Shown here: piece by piece, positions 38,883 to 47,635 of the stretch
Position numbering within the stretch: position 1 is the stretch's first letter
Layout of the letters: each line of letters opens with the position of its first letter
Translations under genes and position numbers: made by a program
Notes under the pieces: generated by a model
Seen by the model: the letters and a program-made list of their open reading frames with translations, nothing else
What the model was told of the DNA's origin: nothing
The model's database searches: none
From: Candidatus Rokuibacteriota bacterium
GTDB taxonomy: Bacteria; Methylomirabilota; Methylomirabilia; Rokubacteriales; CSP1-6
Direction of reading: 5' to 3'
NCBI GenBank assembly: GCA_003220435.1
Contig: QHSL01000072.1
Span: forward strand, 1-64,000
DNA length: 64,000 nucleotides

Positions 38883-39209
38883 TTAGAAGCGGTGCGACTG
38901 CCCGCAGCCGCAGCTCGACTTCACATTCGGATTCTTGATCGCGAAGCCGGCGCCCATCATGCTGTTGTCCACGAAGTCGATCTCGCTGCCGCTGAGGTAC
39001 GGCAAGCTGTTCGGATCGATGTAGACCTTGATGCCCTGGGCATCGATCACGTTGTCGTCCGGCGCGGCTTGCTCTTCCCAGCCGAGCTCGTACGACATCC
39101 CGGAGCAGCCGCCGCCCACCACACGGATCCGGAGACCCCACTCGGGCTTGCCTTCCTCGAGACGGAGCTCCGACACTTTCCTCGCGGCCGTTTCAGTCAT
39201 CGTAACCAT
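38883..39209 (-). CDS. A-type iron-sulfur cluster assembly protein (ErpA/IscA/HesB)
   Basis: 108 aa. The three conserved Cys are present: GGGCSGMSY and SSCGCGQS. NSLPYLSGSEIDFVDNSMMGAGFAIKNPN is the classic A-type core. It carries or inserts Fe-S clusters into apoproteins in the cytoplasm. First gene of the minus-strand run to moaD-moaE, tilS, htrA and the response regulator. Confidence 0.93.
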   Translation of the reverse strand: MVTMTETAARKVSELRLEEGKPEWGLRIRVVGGGCSGMSYELGWEEQAAPDDNVIDAQGIKVYIDPNSLPYLSGSEIDFVDNSMMGAGFAIKNPNVKSSCGCGQSHRF

Positions 39210-39303
39210 GCGATCCTCCCGATCTGGCGAGCGTTTCCGGAACTGACCTTAGTTGTCATCGTATCACAGGATGCGCCCCAGGGGCGGCCCATGCACCCAT
39301 ATC

Positions 39304-40035
39304 TCACAGGATGCCCCCCGCGGGGAGGAGGGTCAGCTCCTCCAGCGAGGCTCCGGGCGGAAGCGAGGCCATGAGAACGGCCGCCCGCGCCACGTCCTGG
39401 GGCCGCAGCATCCGGCTTCGATCCGGGCCCTGTGGTATCGAGTCCCAGAGCGGCGTGTCCACGGCACCCGGCACCAGCACGCCCACGCGGACTCCGTCCG
39501 CGCGGAGCTCTTCCGCAAGCACCCGGCTAAAGCCGACGACTCCGGCCTTCGTCGCGGTGTAGACGGCGGCGCCCGCGATCGGCCGCTGCGCCGCCACCGA
39601 CGCGATGTTGATGATGGTCCCGCGGCGCTGGCGAATCATCAGCGGCAGCACGGCGCGGCAACACACCATCACCGCGCGCAAGTTCACCGTGAGCATCGCG
39701 TCCCAGTCGGCCGGCTTCGTGCCGATCAGGGGCCCGAACGCGGCCGTCCCGGCCGCGGTCACGAGCGTGTCGATCCGTCCGAGCTCGGCGTAGGCCTGCT
39801 CGACCATCGCCTCCACCGCTCCATCGTTGGCCACGTCGGCGGGAATCGCGAGGGCGGAGCCGCCGCTCTCCCGGATCGCCGCCGCAGTGGCGGCCAGCTC
39901 CCCGCGTGTCCGCGCGACGACCACCACCGTCGCGCCCTCGTGCGCGAGCGCCATCGCGACCGCGTGGCCGATCCCGCGTCCGGCGCCGGTAACGATCGCC
40001 ACCTGTCCCCGCAGGGCGGCCGACGCGGCGCTCAT
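39304..40035 (-). CDS. Short-chain dehydrogenase/reductase (possible pterin reductase)
   Basis: 243 aa from ATG 40035, overlapping the folE stop (ATGA). Rossmann motif [12 protein letters not shown]-like TAAGTAAF, catalytic Ser in NIASVAA and YTATK (Tyr-x3-Lys). ARTRGE after strand 2 suits NADP(H). As the last gene of an operon with GTP cyclohydrolase I and two PTPS-like genes it may act like sepiapterin reductase on a pyruvoyl-tetrahydropterin. That role is inferred from context only. Confidence 0.87.
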   Translation of the reverse strand: MSAASAALRGQVAIVTGAGRGIGHAVAMALAHEGATVVVVARTRGELAATAAAIRESGGSALAIPADVANDGAVEAMVEQAYAELGRIDTLVTAAGTAAFGPLIGTKPADWDAMLTVNLRAVMVCCRAVLPLMIRQRRGTIINIASVAAQRPIAGAAVYTATKAGVVGFSRVLAEELRADGVRVGVLVPGAVDTPLWDSIPQGPDRSRMLRPQDVARAAVLMASLPPGASLEELTLLPAGGIL

Positions 40036-40613
40036 ATCTCGAGCCCCCGGCTCGACTTGATCAACTCCATGAACTCGGCCCGCGTCTCGGGCCGGTCGCG
40101 GAACGAGCCGAGCATCGCCGATGTGATCGCCTTGGAGTTCTGCTTCTCGACGCCCCGCATCATCATGCAGAGATGGACCGCCTCCACCACGACCGCGACG
40201 CCCCGGGGCTGGAGCGCCTCGTTCAGCGTGTTCGCGATCTGCGTGGTCAGCCGCTCCTGGATCTGCAGGCGCCGGCTGTACATCTCGACCAGCCGCGGGA
40301 TCTTGGAGAGGCCCACGATCTTCCGATTCGGCATGTACGCCACGTGGCACCTGCCGATGAACGGCAGGAGGTGGTGCTCGCACAGCGAGCTGAAGTCGAT
40401 GTCCTTCACGATGACCATCTCGTCGTAGTCCTCGACGAACATGGCGTCGTTCAGGACCTCCTTCACGTCCTGCGCGTAGCCCGAGGTGAAGTAGCGGAGC
40501 GCCTTCTCGACGCGCTCGGGCGTCTTGTCGAGGCCCTCGCGCCGTGTGTCCTCGCCCAGCTCGTGCAACAGCTCGGCGACCAGTCGCGCGATTTTTCCGT
40601 TCTCGGTCATCAC
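40032..40613 (-). CDS. folE: GTP cyclohydrolase I (FolE)
   Basis: 193 aa; start overlaps the preceding stop (ATGA). It converts GTP to 7,8-dihydroneopterin triphosphate. The Zn ligands are in [12 protein letters not shown] and [12 protein letters not shown]-like [42 protein letters not shown] and the C-terminal RAEFMEL match the type IA family. It supplies the common precursor to the flanking PTPS-type enzymes, as well as possibly folate or queuosine. Confidence 0.95.
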   Translation of the reverse strand: MMTENGKIARLVAELLHELGEDTRREGLDKTPERVEKALRYFTSGYAQDVKEVLNDAMFVEDYDEMVIVKDIDFSSLCEHHLLPFIGRCHVAYMPNRKIVGLSKIPRLVEMYSRRLQIQERLTTQIANTLNEALQPRGVAVVVEAVHLCMMMRGVEKQNSKAITSAMLGSFRDRPETRAEFMELIKSSRGLEI

Positions 40614-41014
40614 GACTCCTCACCGCCGAATTCGAATCGATTCTTGGCCGTCTCGACGACGGTGACGCGGCGGAGCGTCCCCAACGGGAGGGCCGGCGCC
40701 AGCAGGCGCCAGAACGCGCGGGCGAGTCCCTCGCCGGTCGTGACGACACCGGCCAGCGCTGGAACGCTCTCGAGGGTGTGGTGATCCACGTGGTCCAGCA
40801 CGCGCTCGCTCACGGCGCGATCGAGCTGTCCCAGGTCCGCGGCCATCCCCGTGAGCGAGTCGGGACGACCCGCCACCGTGACCTCGAGATAGTAGTTGTG
40901 CCCGTGCGGTCGGTAGCACGCACCGTAGAGCGCCGCGTTCGCCTCCGGCGACAGGGCGGCACTGGCGAGCCGGTGGCCCGCGCTGAAATGGTAGATGCGC
41001 GTCAGCTCAAGCAT
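40610..41014 (-). CDS. 6-pyruvoyl-tetrahydropterin synthase / QueD family, copy 1 (catalytic Cys present)
   Basis: 134 aa. Zn-binding His in FSAGHRL and [12 protein letters not shown]. The catalytic Cys sits four residues before the first His of HGH (GACYRPHGH). Further motifs are [10 protein letters not shown] and [11 protein letters not shown] (Glu in the pterin anchor). It acts on dihydroneopterin triphosphate to give either pyruvoyl-tetrahydropterin or carboxy-tetrahydropterin. Overlaps folE (ATGA) and the second PTPS copy (8 nt). Confidence 0.9.
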   Translation of the reverse strand: MLELTRIYHFSAGHRLASAALSPEANAALYGACYRPHGHNYYLEVTVAGRPDSLTGMAADLGQLDRAVSERVLDHVDHHTLESVPALAGVVTTGEGLARAFWRLLAPALPLGTLRRVTVVETAKNRFEFGGEES

Positions 41015-41426
41015 CGGGACCCCGGTAGTCCACGAAGAGCGTCGGATCCTCCCACACGCGGATTTGCCAGAGCCGGTCGGCCCCGAGCTTCGGGACCAGG
41101 AGCTCCCACACCGCGATCGCGATGTTCTCCGTCGTCGGCACGCGGCCGCGGAACAGCGCGTCGGCGTTCAAGTCGGCGTGGTCGAATCGGTCGACCACGG
41201 TCTCGCCCACGACCCGCTTCAGCTCCGCCAGATCGATGACCATGCCGGTCTGCGGGTCGATGGGCCCGCGAACCGTGACGTCGAGCGTGTAGTTGTGTCC
41301 ATGCGGGACCGTGAGCCGCCCGAAGAAGCGCTCGTTCTCCTCGTGCGGCCACTCGTCCACCCAGTAGCGGTGCGCCGCGGAGAACGCGAATCGGCGGGTG
41401 CTCGACGCCCGGGGCTCGTCCGTCAT
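41007..41426 (-). CDS. 6-pyruvoyl-tetrahydropterin synthase / QueD family, copy 2 (catalytic Cys missing)
   Basis: 139 aa. The Zn His residues are kept (FAFSAAHRYW, PHGHNYTLDVTV), but the position of the catalytic Cys is Leu (GRLTVPHGH). FDHADLN and VWEDPTLFVDY (Glu anchor) remain. The loss suggests a different reaction, such as a lyase or epimerase step as in other PTPS-fold subfamilies, or a non-catalytic partner of copy 1. Its start overlaps the glycosyltransferase stop (ATGA). Confidence 0.88.
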   Translation of the reverse strand: MTDEPRASSTRRFAFSAAHRYWVDEWPHEENERFFGRLTVPHGHNYTLDVTVRGPIDPQTGMVIDLAELKRVVGETVVDRFDHADLNADALFRGRVPTTENIAIAVWELLVPKLGADRLWQIRVWEDPTLFVDYRGPDA

Positions 41427-42478
41427 GGCAGCGTCTCGAGGAAGCGTCGCGCGACGCGCTGGAGGCCATACGCCTCCACCCGCTGCGTCGCGGCCCGGCC
41501 GAAGTCACGTCTGAGACTTTCGTTCATCAGCAACGTCTCCAGTGCGGTTGCCAGTTCCACGGGGCTTCTCGGGCTCACCAGGAAGCCGGTCCGCCGATCC
41601 TCGACGATCTCGGGCACCGCCGCCGCACGACAGGCAACCACGGGCAGCCCGGCCGCCATCGCCTCGGCGAAAACCAGCCCGAACCCTTCCTGAACGGTCG
41701 GAAGGCAGAAGCAGTGGGCGCTCAGATATTCTACCGCGAGCCTCCCGCGGCTGACCTCGCCGAGTAGGACCGCGGCGTCGCCCAGCCCGAGGTCCCGATG
41801 GACGGCGCGCAGCCGGGCGGACTCCGGCCCCTCCCCTATGATGCGGACCTGGGCATCCGGGATGCGATCGCGGAGGAGGGCCGCGGCCCGCAGAAGGTCC
41901 TCAAGACGCTTGCGTGGATACATTCGCGCCACCGAAAGCACGGTGGGACGCGCCGCGGGCGCGGCCGCCGCTTCGGTGAAGCGGCGGCGCCATTCATCGA
42001 GGTCGATCGGCTCCGGAACGACCGCCAGCTTGTCTTCCGGAATCGCGTACGCGTCGCGGGCGACCGCCGCCGAATAGCGGCTCGGCACCACGACGCGGTC
42101 CGCGCGCGCGGTGTTGGTCCGTTCCCAGCGCGCCTGGACGGAGAGCAACGCGCGGACCCAGCCGCTCTCGTTTCGGAGCTCGTCGGCGATGATCCCCTTG
42201 AGCATGACGACGAAGGATCGACGGCCGCGCCCCCGCGCCCACAGGAACCCGTCGAGGTCCACCCCGACGACGACGTCGCCGGCCGGCGGCGCCAGCGCGG
42301 CGTGCGCGTTGTACAGCCAGCGGTCGAAGGTGTGGAAGCCGCTGCGCAGCCGCAGGGGCCGGATCGCGATGGTGTGGCCGAGCGCGGTGAGCCCGCGCAG
42401 GAGACCATCGAGCGCGACGTACGTGCCGCTTCCCTCGATCGGGTTGAGCGGCGTCGACGTCAGAAACTCGAAGCGCAC
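41423..42478 (-). CDS. GT4-family glycosyltransferase, candidate pterin glycosyltransferase
   Basis: 351 aa with the GT-B fold. N-domain: GSGTYVALDGLLRGLTALGH. C-domain: VLSVARMYPRKRLEDLLRAAALL, GEGPESARL, then the sugar-nucleotide motif QEGFGLVFAEAMAAGLPVVACRAAAVPEIVE (E-x7-E). No membrane segments. It is first in a fully overlapping operon with two PTPS genes, folE and an SDR. Cyanobacterial BGluT, also GT4, glucosylates tetrahydrobiopterin, so a pterin acceptor is plausible. An envelope-glycan acceptor is the alternative. Confidence 0.85.
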   Translation of the reverse strand: MRFEFLTSTPLNPIEGSGTYVALDGLLRGLTALGHTIAIRPLRLRSGFHTFDRWLYNAHAALAPPAGDVVVGVDLDGFLWARGRGRRSFVVMLKGIIADELRNESGWVRALLSVQARWERTNTARADRVVVPSRYSAAVARDAYAIPEDKLAVVPEPIDLDEWRRRFTEAAAAPAARPTVLSVARMYPRKRLEDLLRAAALLRDRIPDAQVRIIGEGPESARLRAVHRDLGLGDAAVLLGEVSRGRLAVEYLSAHCFCLPTVQEGFGLVFAEAMAAGLPVVACRAAAVPEIVEDRRTGFLVSPRSPVELATALETLLMNESLRRDFGRAATQRVEAYGLQRVARRFLETLP

Positions 42479-42490
42479 GAGGGGTGAGTG

Positions 42491-43273
42491 CTAGCGCCCC
42501 TGGAATCTGGGCGCCCGCTTCTCGAGGAACGCGTGCGTGCCCTCCTTGTAGTCCTCGCTCTCGGTCGCCTCGACCGTCAGCTCCTTGAGCTTCCGGCGAC
42601 GCTCCTCGGTGAGGCCGAGCAGATACGACTCGATCGTCACCTTGGCGCCGCGCACCGAGAGCGGCGCGTTGTCGGCGACCTTCTTGAGATAGTCGTAGGT
42701 GTAGCGCTCGAGCTCGTCCGGCGGCAGCAGCCGCTGGATGAAGCCCATCGCCAGCGCCTCGCGGTCGTCCACCGCCCGCGCCGAGTACAGGATGTCCTTC
42801 GCGTAGGCGGGGCCGACGAGATCCACGAGCTGGCCGACCGAGTCCGCACCGTAGATGATGCTGAGCCGCGCCGCCGGGATGCCGAACTTGGCCCCTTCGG
42901 CCGCGAAGCGCAGGTCGCAGGCCATCGCGACGGCCATCGCGCCGCCCATACAAAAGCCGAAGATCATCGCCACCGTCGGCTTGGGGCATGCGCGGATCGT
43001 CGAGTAGGCCAGGCCGGTCTGGGCGTTGTAGTGCAGCGCGCCCTCGGTATCCTTGCGCTGCTCCTTGAACTCGGAGATGTCCGCGCCCGACGCGAACGCC
43101 ACCGTGCCGGCGCCGCGATAGACGATCGCGCGCACCGACTCGTCCTTCGCGAGCCCCTCCGTCACGCGCGCGAGCTCCGTCCACATCGCGAGGCTGATCG
43201 CGTTGCGCATGGCCGGCCGGTTGATGACGACCGTCGCGATCGGCCCGTCGTGCTGTACGAGGATATCGGTCAT
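42491..43273 (-). CDS. Enoyl-CoA hydratase/isomerase (crotonase) family protein
   Basis: 260 aa from ATG 43273. Crotonase fold: IATVVINRPAMRNAISLAMW, oxyanion-hole segments FASGADISEFKE and MIFGFCMGGAMAVAMACDLRFAAEGAKFGIPAARL. At the two usual hydratase Glu positions, about 110 and 130, the residues appear to be Met/Gly and Ala/Ile. An isomerase, decarboxylase or hydrolase activity is therefore as likely as hydration. It lies 12 nt upstream of the glycosyltransferase on the same strand, so co-transcription is possible. Confidence 0.87.
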   Translation of the reverse strand: MTDILVQHDGPIATVVINRPAMRNAISLAMWTELARVTEGLAKDESVRAIVYRGAGTVAFASGADISEFKEQRKDTEGALHYNAQTGLAYSTIRACPKPTVAMIFGFCMGGAMAVAMACDLRFAAEGAKFGIPAARLSIIYGADSVGQLVDLVGPAYAKDILYSARAVDDREALAMGFIQRLLPPDELERYTYDYLKKVADNAPLSVRGAKVTIESYLLGLTEERRRKLKELTVEATESEDYKEGTHAFLEKRAPRFQGR

Positions 43274-43373
43274 TCGTGCCACCTCGGGTCCCCGAGTGTA
43301 ACACGCGCGCGCCGACCTCGATCGCGCCGGAACCTTTTGCCCCGTCCCCCGCGTTGTTGCAGGGGAGGAGCGA

Positions 43374-43556
43374 ATGGGAAAGACCGTGCGCGAGGGCCTC
43401 GGATCCTTGCTGCTTGTTCTCGGGCTGGCGGGTTGCGCGGATTTCCAGGGGGCTCCACCAGTCGCCACCGCGCAGCAGGAGTGTGAGCGAGCCGGTGGGA
43501 TCTGGCGCACCGGCAGAGCGTACTGCGAGCGGTCGGCCGGGGGCGGCGGGTACTAG
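43374..43556 (+). CDS. Small lipoprotein, 60 aa
   Basis: A clear GGGGAGGAG site precedes ATG 43374. The signal peptide ends in a lipobox (LVLGLAGC). The mature 40 residues carry two further Cys (QECERAGGIWRTGRAYCE) that could pair. Small Cys-containing lipoproteins of this kind are common and uncharacterised. It is divergent from the crotonase gene. Confidence 0.6.
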   Translation: MGKTVREGLGSLLLVLGLAGCADFQGAPPVATAQQECERAGGIWRTGRAYCERSAGGGGY

Positions 43557-43726
43557 TCTTCGAGAGGGCGTCGGGTGCGTTCGCCGCATCCCTCGCACCA
43601 AGCTCGACCGTCTGCAGAACACGATCGCGGCGCCCCGCACCATCCAGACCGACTCGATGCCGGTGTCGTGCCGGATGCGCGCCATCCGCTCACCGCGCGT
43701 AGGGGGCCGCGCCGCCCCCCACGTTC

Positions 43727-44788
43727 CTACGCGAGCGACGTTCGGACGAAGACCCCGGCGTCGAACTCCTCGGCCACGCGATTGTCCTGATCGAGCAGCG
43801 CGTCGCTGTCGAGATCCGCGAACTCGATGGCGCCCATGTCGGCGAACGCCTTCTGCACGCCCGAGCCCCAGAGCCCGATGTCCTTGACCGTCGGCACGAT
43901 CCGGCTGAACAGGCGCTTGCGGAACAGGCGCATGCTCTCCGAGGCCATGGCGACCTCGATGGCCTCTTTCACGGGCAGGCCGAGGTTCTCCCACAGCTCC
44001 TTCTGGTTGAAGCGATCGCGCATGTGGTAGCAGGCCTCGACCACGAACTCCTCGCGCTCCGCGCGCTCGGCGTCGGAGAGCTGGGGATAGAAGTCGCGCA
44101 GCGCGAGGCGCCCGAAGGCGACGTGGCGCGCCTCGTCCTGCATCACGTAGGCGTTGACGGAGGCGGCCAGCCGGTTCTTGGCGAAGTCGCGGATGCGCTG
44201 GAAGGCGGCCAGCGCGAGGCCTTCGATGAGGATCTGCATTCCGAGGTAGGTCATGTCCCAGCGCCGATCGGTCAGCACCGTCTCGAGCAGCGACTTGAGG
44301 CCCGGCGTGATCGGATACGCGATGCCGAGCTTCTCGTTCAGAAGCCGCGCGTACGCCTCCACGTGGCGTGCCTCGTCCATCACCTGCGTGGCGGCGTAGA
44401 ACTTCGCGTCCAGATCCGGGACCATCTGCACGATCCGCGCGGCGGCCATGAGCGCGCCCTGCTCGCCGTGCATGAACTGCGAGAGGGACTGCGCCTGCTG
44501 GTGGTGGCGCAGGTGGACCTTCTCCGTGTCCGTCAGCTTCTCCCAAATCGGCGAGCCGAAGATCGGGATGAGCCGGTCGTCGATCTCCTGGGGGTTCTCG
44601 GGATCGAGGTCCTGCGACCAGTCGATGCGGGTGGCGGCGTCCCACTGCTGCTTCTTGCCCTTGTCGTACAGGGCCAGCAGCTTGGACCGCTCGTCCTCAT
44701 ACTCCCAGGTGAAGGACGTCTGCGTCTCGCCCGACAACGTCCAGCCGGTCTGCTCCACGGGTAGCTGATATCGGTACATCGTCGCCAT
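43727..44788 (-). CDS. Ferritin-like di-iron protein (R2/AurF-like oxygenase)
   Basis: 353 aa from ATG 44788 behind AGGAGG; the upstream 47 residues in the track are rejected. A four-helix di-iron site is visible: Glu109 (HGEQGAL), Glu139-x2-His142 (DEARHVEAY), Glu189 (IEGLAL) and Glu219-x2-His222 (DEARHVAFG). The repeated DEARHV is typical of ferritin-like oxygenases and R2-like proteins. Substrate unknown; N-oxygenation or a fatty-acid type oxidation are options. Confidence 0.8.
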   Translation of the reverse strand: MATMYRYQLPVEQTGWTLSGETQTSFTWEYEDERSKLLALYDKGKKQQWDAATRIDWSQDLDPENPQEIDDRLIPIFGSPIWEKLTDTEKVHLRHHQQAQSLSQFMHGEQGALMAAARIVQMVPDLDAKFYAATQVMDEARHVEAYARLLNEKLGIAYPITPGLKSLLETVLTDRRWDMTYLGMQILIEGLALAAFQRIRDFAKNRLAASVNAYVMQDEARHVAFGRLALRDFYPQLSDAERAEREEFVVEACYHMRDRFNQKELWENLGLPVKEAIEVAMASESMRLFRKRLFSRIVPTVKDIGLWGSGVQKAFADMGAIEFADLDSDALLDQDNRVAEEFDAGVFVRTSLA

Positions 44789-44979
44789 GCGGGCCTCCTG
44801 AGCTGACCCATTGTCGCCGACGACCGGCGCCAGCGCACGCGACAACTTGGGTGTCGCCGGGCATCGAATTTGACGCTGTGGTGGCCACACCACCCCCGCA
44901 CCGATCGTGCTTCGGAGAATCTCCTCCATGTGGGAGTTACGCGTGCGCTCGGCGCTGGTTTGGCCTCGAGCGAGAGCGT

Positions 44980-45120
44980 GAACGACTCGAGAAGGATCTG
45001 ACCCGCGCGAACGAGCGCGCGCGGCCCGGGCCGGGTCCGCCGAGCAGCGAAAGGCGGTCGGCCGGACGGCGGGCGATCATCCGCTGGTATCGGCGACCGC
45101 GCGATGTGTCTGTTGAGTTG
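44980..45120 (+). pseudogene. C-terminal remnant of a site-specific recombinase, copy A
   Basis: The frame encodes RERERLEKDLTRANERA...GRRAIIRWYRRPRDVSVEL with no start or catalytic domain. The end RWYR.PRDVSVEL also occurs in the remnant beside the tRNA gene at 47.8 kb. Such tails are seen at the end of large serine recombinases that integrate at tRNA genes. The remainder of the 385-nt gap 44789-45173 shows nothing recognisable. Confidence 0.45.
45103..45120 (+). repeat. 18-bp direct repeat, left copy (att-like)
   Basis: GATGTGTCTGTTGAGTTG, identical to 47822-47839. The similarity extends ~30 nt further upstream with indels. Together the two copies bracket a 2.7-kb segment and look like the ends of an old integration event. 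Confidence 0.6.
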
Positions 45121-45173
45121 TATGTCGCCTACGCGCTAGACTGCACCATCAACCTCTCAGGAGTCTCGCGCAC

Positions 45174-46265
45174 GTGCGGCTATTGATTGTCATGCTGACG
45201 GTCATGAGCGCGCTCGGCCTTGGATCCGAGCACGCGTCTGCGCAGGATGTCCGAACAGTTTATGCCCCAATGGCGTTTCACGCCGAAGCTGGCGATTTGC
45301 GGACGACAGCCTGCCTACAATTGGGGGAACGCGTTTATCCCGCGACCGCGTGGTGGGAGACGGGGTCCGGCACCGGGGGTGGACCCGAGCGCACGTTCCG
45401 GTCCGTCATTGTCGCCATTAAACAGAAGGATCGAGGTGCGTTGCTCAAGCTGACGGATACGGCCCAGGCCAGAGATACGGGTCGGTTCGACAGGCAGGCC
45501 GATGCCTTCTTTGAGCAATTCCAGTCGATTCAGCTCCTCGCCGTGCCGCGCGCGTACGAGTTCGATGGCCTGGTGGCCTTCCTCGGCAAGTTTCAATCCA
45601 CGCGTCAGACGGCATTCGTGCCGCTCGTGTTTGCGTACAACGGCGAAGACACGTTCAGGTTCTTGCCGTCGCGCACCAACAAGGCAAGCTTTAGGATCGT
45701 CACGGACTGGTTTGCTCCCTCAGGTGCGGCTCCCACCGAGACGCCCTCGTACTGCGCGGATGCTGACGTCAAGCGGGCGACGCATCGGGTGTCGCTTGTG
45801 CCTTCGACATGGCGACCGAGTGCTCTCCTGCTGACGGGCGCTCCGCTCGACGCGAAGGAACCGTTGTCCGCCGTCGCCACTCGGGTGAAAGCGACGATCG
45901 ATCGAATGAAAGCCGCGCTGCGCGTCGGGGATGTCGATGCGTTCGCCAACGACATGACGCCGGAAGGCGGAGGTCGTTTGAAGCAGTGGTTCGCCACCGC
46001 GCCCCAGAACGAGCGCGACCGCTACAAAACGGCGTTCGTCGACCAGCAGCCGTTTTTTGTGTTCGATGAGTCACCCTTGCTCGTCGTCTACGTCAGGACG
46101 GCCCAGCGCGATGTGCAGGTGCTCTATTTCACGGTCGCACCCGACAAGCGGCTGCTGTGGACGAACGCATCGCACCTCACCACGTCGGATGAGGTGTTCA
46201 AGCAAGGCCCGCTGTTCGCAGCGGCCGGGTCGACCAAGCCGTTCAGCAGTCTGGCGATCAAATGA
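45174..46265 (+). CDS. Secreted hypothetical protein within the repeat-bounded segment
   Basis: 363 aa from GTG 45174. Signal peptide LLIVMLTVMSALGLGSEHASAQ. No known domain was recognised. Two regions of about 110 residues look related (FRSVIVAIKQKDRGALLKLTD and RVKATIDRMKAALRVGDVDAFANDMT), suggesting a duplicated fold reminiscent of SnoaL/NTF2-like modules. Codon use and GC are visibly less extreme than in the neighbours, consistent with acquired DNA. Periplasmic role unknown. Confidence 0.65.
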   Translation: MRLLIVMLTVMSALGLGSEHASAQDVRTVYAPMAFHAEAGDLRTTACLQLGERVYPATAWWETGSGTGGGPERTFRSVIVAIKQKDRGALLKLTDTAQARDTGRFDRQADAFFEQFQSIQLLAVPRAYEFDGLVAFLGKFQSTRQTAFVPLVFAYNGEDTFRFLPSRTNKASFRIVTDWFAPSGAAPTETPSYCADADVKRATHRVSLVPSTWRPSALLLTGAPLDAKEPLSAVATRVKATIDRMKAALRVGDVDAFANDMTPEGGGRLKQWFATAPQNERDRYKTAFVDQQPFFVFDESPLLVVYVRTAQRDVQVLYFTVAPDKRLLWTNASHLTTSDEVFKQGPLFAAAGSTKPFSSLAIK

Positions 46266-46429
46266 GCACCCGTCGGCGCCGAATCATTGTCGCGTTCTTG
46301 TTCATCGGCGCGCCGTAGAGAACGTGGCTCGCCAGCCCCGCTCGTCGTATCGCGTGAGTTGGAGATCGTAGCCATGCCACGCTCAACATCGCCGATCTCC
46401 CGCCAAGAGTTCAGCCACGAGCCAAGCAC

Positions 46430-46618
46430 GCCGACGATGTTTCGACCCTCCACGTAGCCCAGCTCGCGCAGCCTTTGCCGGAAGGCCTCCGGGAGTGCTC
46501 GGTTACAAGACCAAGGTAGGACGAGGAGGTGACCTATCCGAGGAACGTTGCCCGCCTGTTGCGCCTCCGCCGCGAGCGGCGCGGTGAGGAAAGTGACCAG
46601 GAGCGCACGACGGTGCAC
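46430..46618 (-). pseudogene. Truncated ABC_sub_bind (TrpX-like) binding-protein gene
   Basis: The first ~60 codons encode a signal peptide and the start of a binding protein (LAAEAQQAGNVPRIGHLLVLP, FRQRLRELGYVEGRNI), parallel to the intact paralogue directly upstream. After GRNI homology stops. The frame continues into unrelated sequence where a shift by one base reads HGYDLQLTRYDERGWRATF, so a deletion appears to have joined two gene scraps. The rest of 46266-46430 holds nothing else. Confidence 0.6.
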
Positions 46619-47610
46619 TACTGAATGATCTCGTCCGCCCGCAGCAGGAGCGATCGGGGGATCGAGAGACCCAGCGCCTTCGCCGTCTTGAGGTTGATAA
46701 CCAGTTCGAACTTGGTCGGCTGCTCCACGGGGAGGTCGCTTGGCTTCGCGCCTTTGAGGATCTTGTCCACGTAGCCGGCGGCCCGCCGGAAGCCCTCGGC
46801 GACATCTGGCGAGTAGGACATAAGGCCGCCGGCCTCCGCGAACTCCCTGGCTCCGAAAACGGTCGGTAACTTCTGCTTCTTCGCAAAGTCCCCGACGAGT
46901 CCTCGGTAGCCCGTCGTCAACGCATCGAAGAGCATTGTGAGGCCATCCGGTCGTTCCTTCTCAAGCACCGCGAACACGCGTATCAGGTCGTCGGCGTTCC
47001 GCACCTCCATGAGCTTGAGGGCGACTCCCAACCGGCGGGCCGCTGCTCGCGTCGCCTGTAGTTCAAGCTTGTCGCTGGTGACCGGGTTCAGGAGAACGGC
47101 CAGGCGGGCGACTCGAGGAACGGCCTCCTTCAGCAGCTCGAGTCGCTTCGAGCCCAGCTCAGCGATCATGAGGGAACTACCCGTGACGTTGCCGCCGGGG
47201 CGCGCCATGCTGGCGACGAGTCCCTCGGCGACTGGATCGGCGCTTCCAGTCATGACGATGGGAATCGTGCTGGTCGCCTGCTTCGCGGCTCTGAGCGGCG
47301 CGCCGCCCCCTGCCGCCACGATGATGTCGACCTTCATTCGGACCAGCTCCTCGGCGAGGTCGTCTAGCAGGTCAACATTCCAGTTCGCGGAGCGGTACCC
47401 GATGGCGATCGATTTGCCGTCGATCCAGCCCAGCTCGCGAAGACCGGCGAGGAAGGCTGCGCGTTCCGGCGAGGGCTTGTCGCTGAGCGGGGCGAGAACA
47501 AGGTACCCGAGGCGCGGGATCTTCCCTGCCTGCTGTGCTTCGGCCGCGATCGGCGCAAGCGCGAAGCTGAGCGTGAGTGTGAGAATGACCGCCAGCCCGA
47601 TTAGCCGCAT
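46618..47610 (-). CDS. ABC transporter substrate-binding protein, ABC_sub_bind (TrpX-like) family
   Basis: 330 aa. Signal peptide ends at IAAEAQQ. The mature protein has the periplasmic-binding type I fold of this family (RLGYLVLAPLSDKPSPERAAFLAGLRELGWIDGKSIAIGYRSA, IVMTGSADPVAEGLVASMARPGGNVTG, IPRSLLLRADEIIQ). No permease or ATPase is adjacent, so it is an orphan; isolated copies are frequent in some soil bacteria. Ligand unknown, amino-acid or aromatic type. Its stop abuts the start of the truncated copy. Confidence 0.88.
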   Translation of the reverse strand: MRLIGLAVILTLTLSFALAPIAAEAQQAGKIPRLGYLVLAPLSDKPSPERAAFLAGLRELGWIDGKSIAIGYRSANWNVDLLDDLAEELVRMKVDIIVAAGGGAPLRAAKQATSTIPIVMTGSADPVAEGLVASMARPGGNVTGSSLMIAELGSKRLELLKEAVPRVARLAVLLNPVTSDKLELQATRAAARRLGVALKLMEVRNADDLIRVFAVLEKERPDGLTMLFDALTTGYRGLVGDFAKKQKLPTVFGAREFAEAGGLMSYSPDVAEGFRRAAGYVDKILKGAKPSDLPVEQPTKFELVINLKTAKALGLSIPRSLLLRADEIIQ

Positions 47611-47635
47611 GCTGCCGGGAGTCTAGCCGAACGCC

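Noticed and set aside
43557-43726. Short ORF (MARIRHDTGIESVW...) and a G/C hairpin near 43.7 kb
   Set aside because: The ORF runs on without a natural end or homology, and the hairpin is imperfect; at most a weak terminator for the di-iron gene.
41994-44645. 883-aa minus-strand ORF across the crotonase and di-iron genes
   Set aside because: It overlaps two well-supported genes in another frame and has no recognisable domain.
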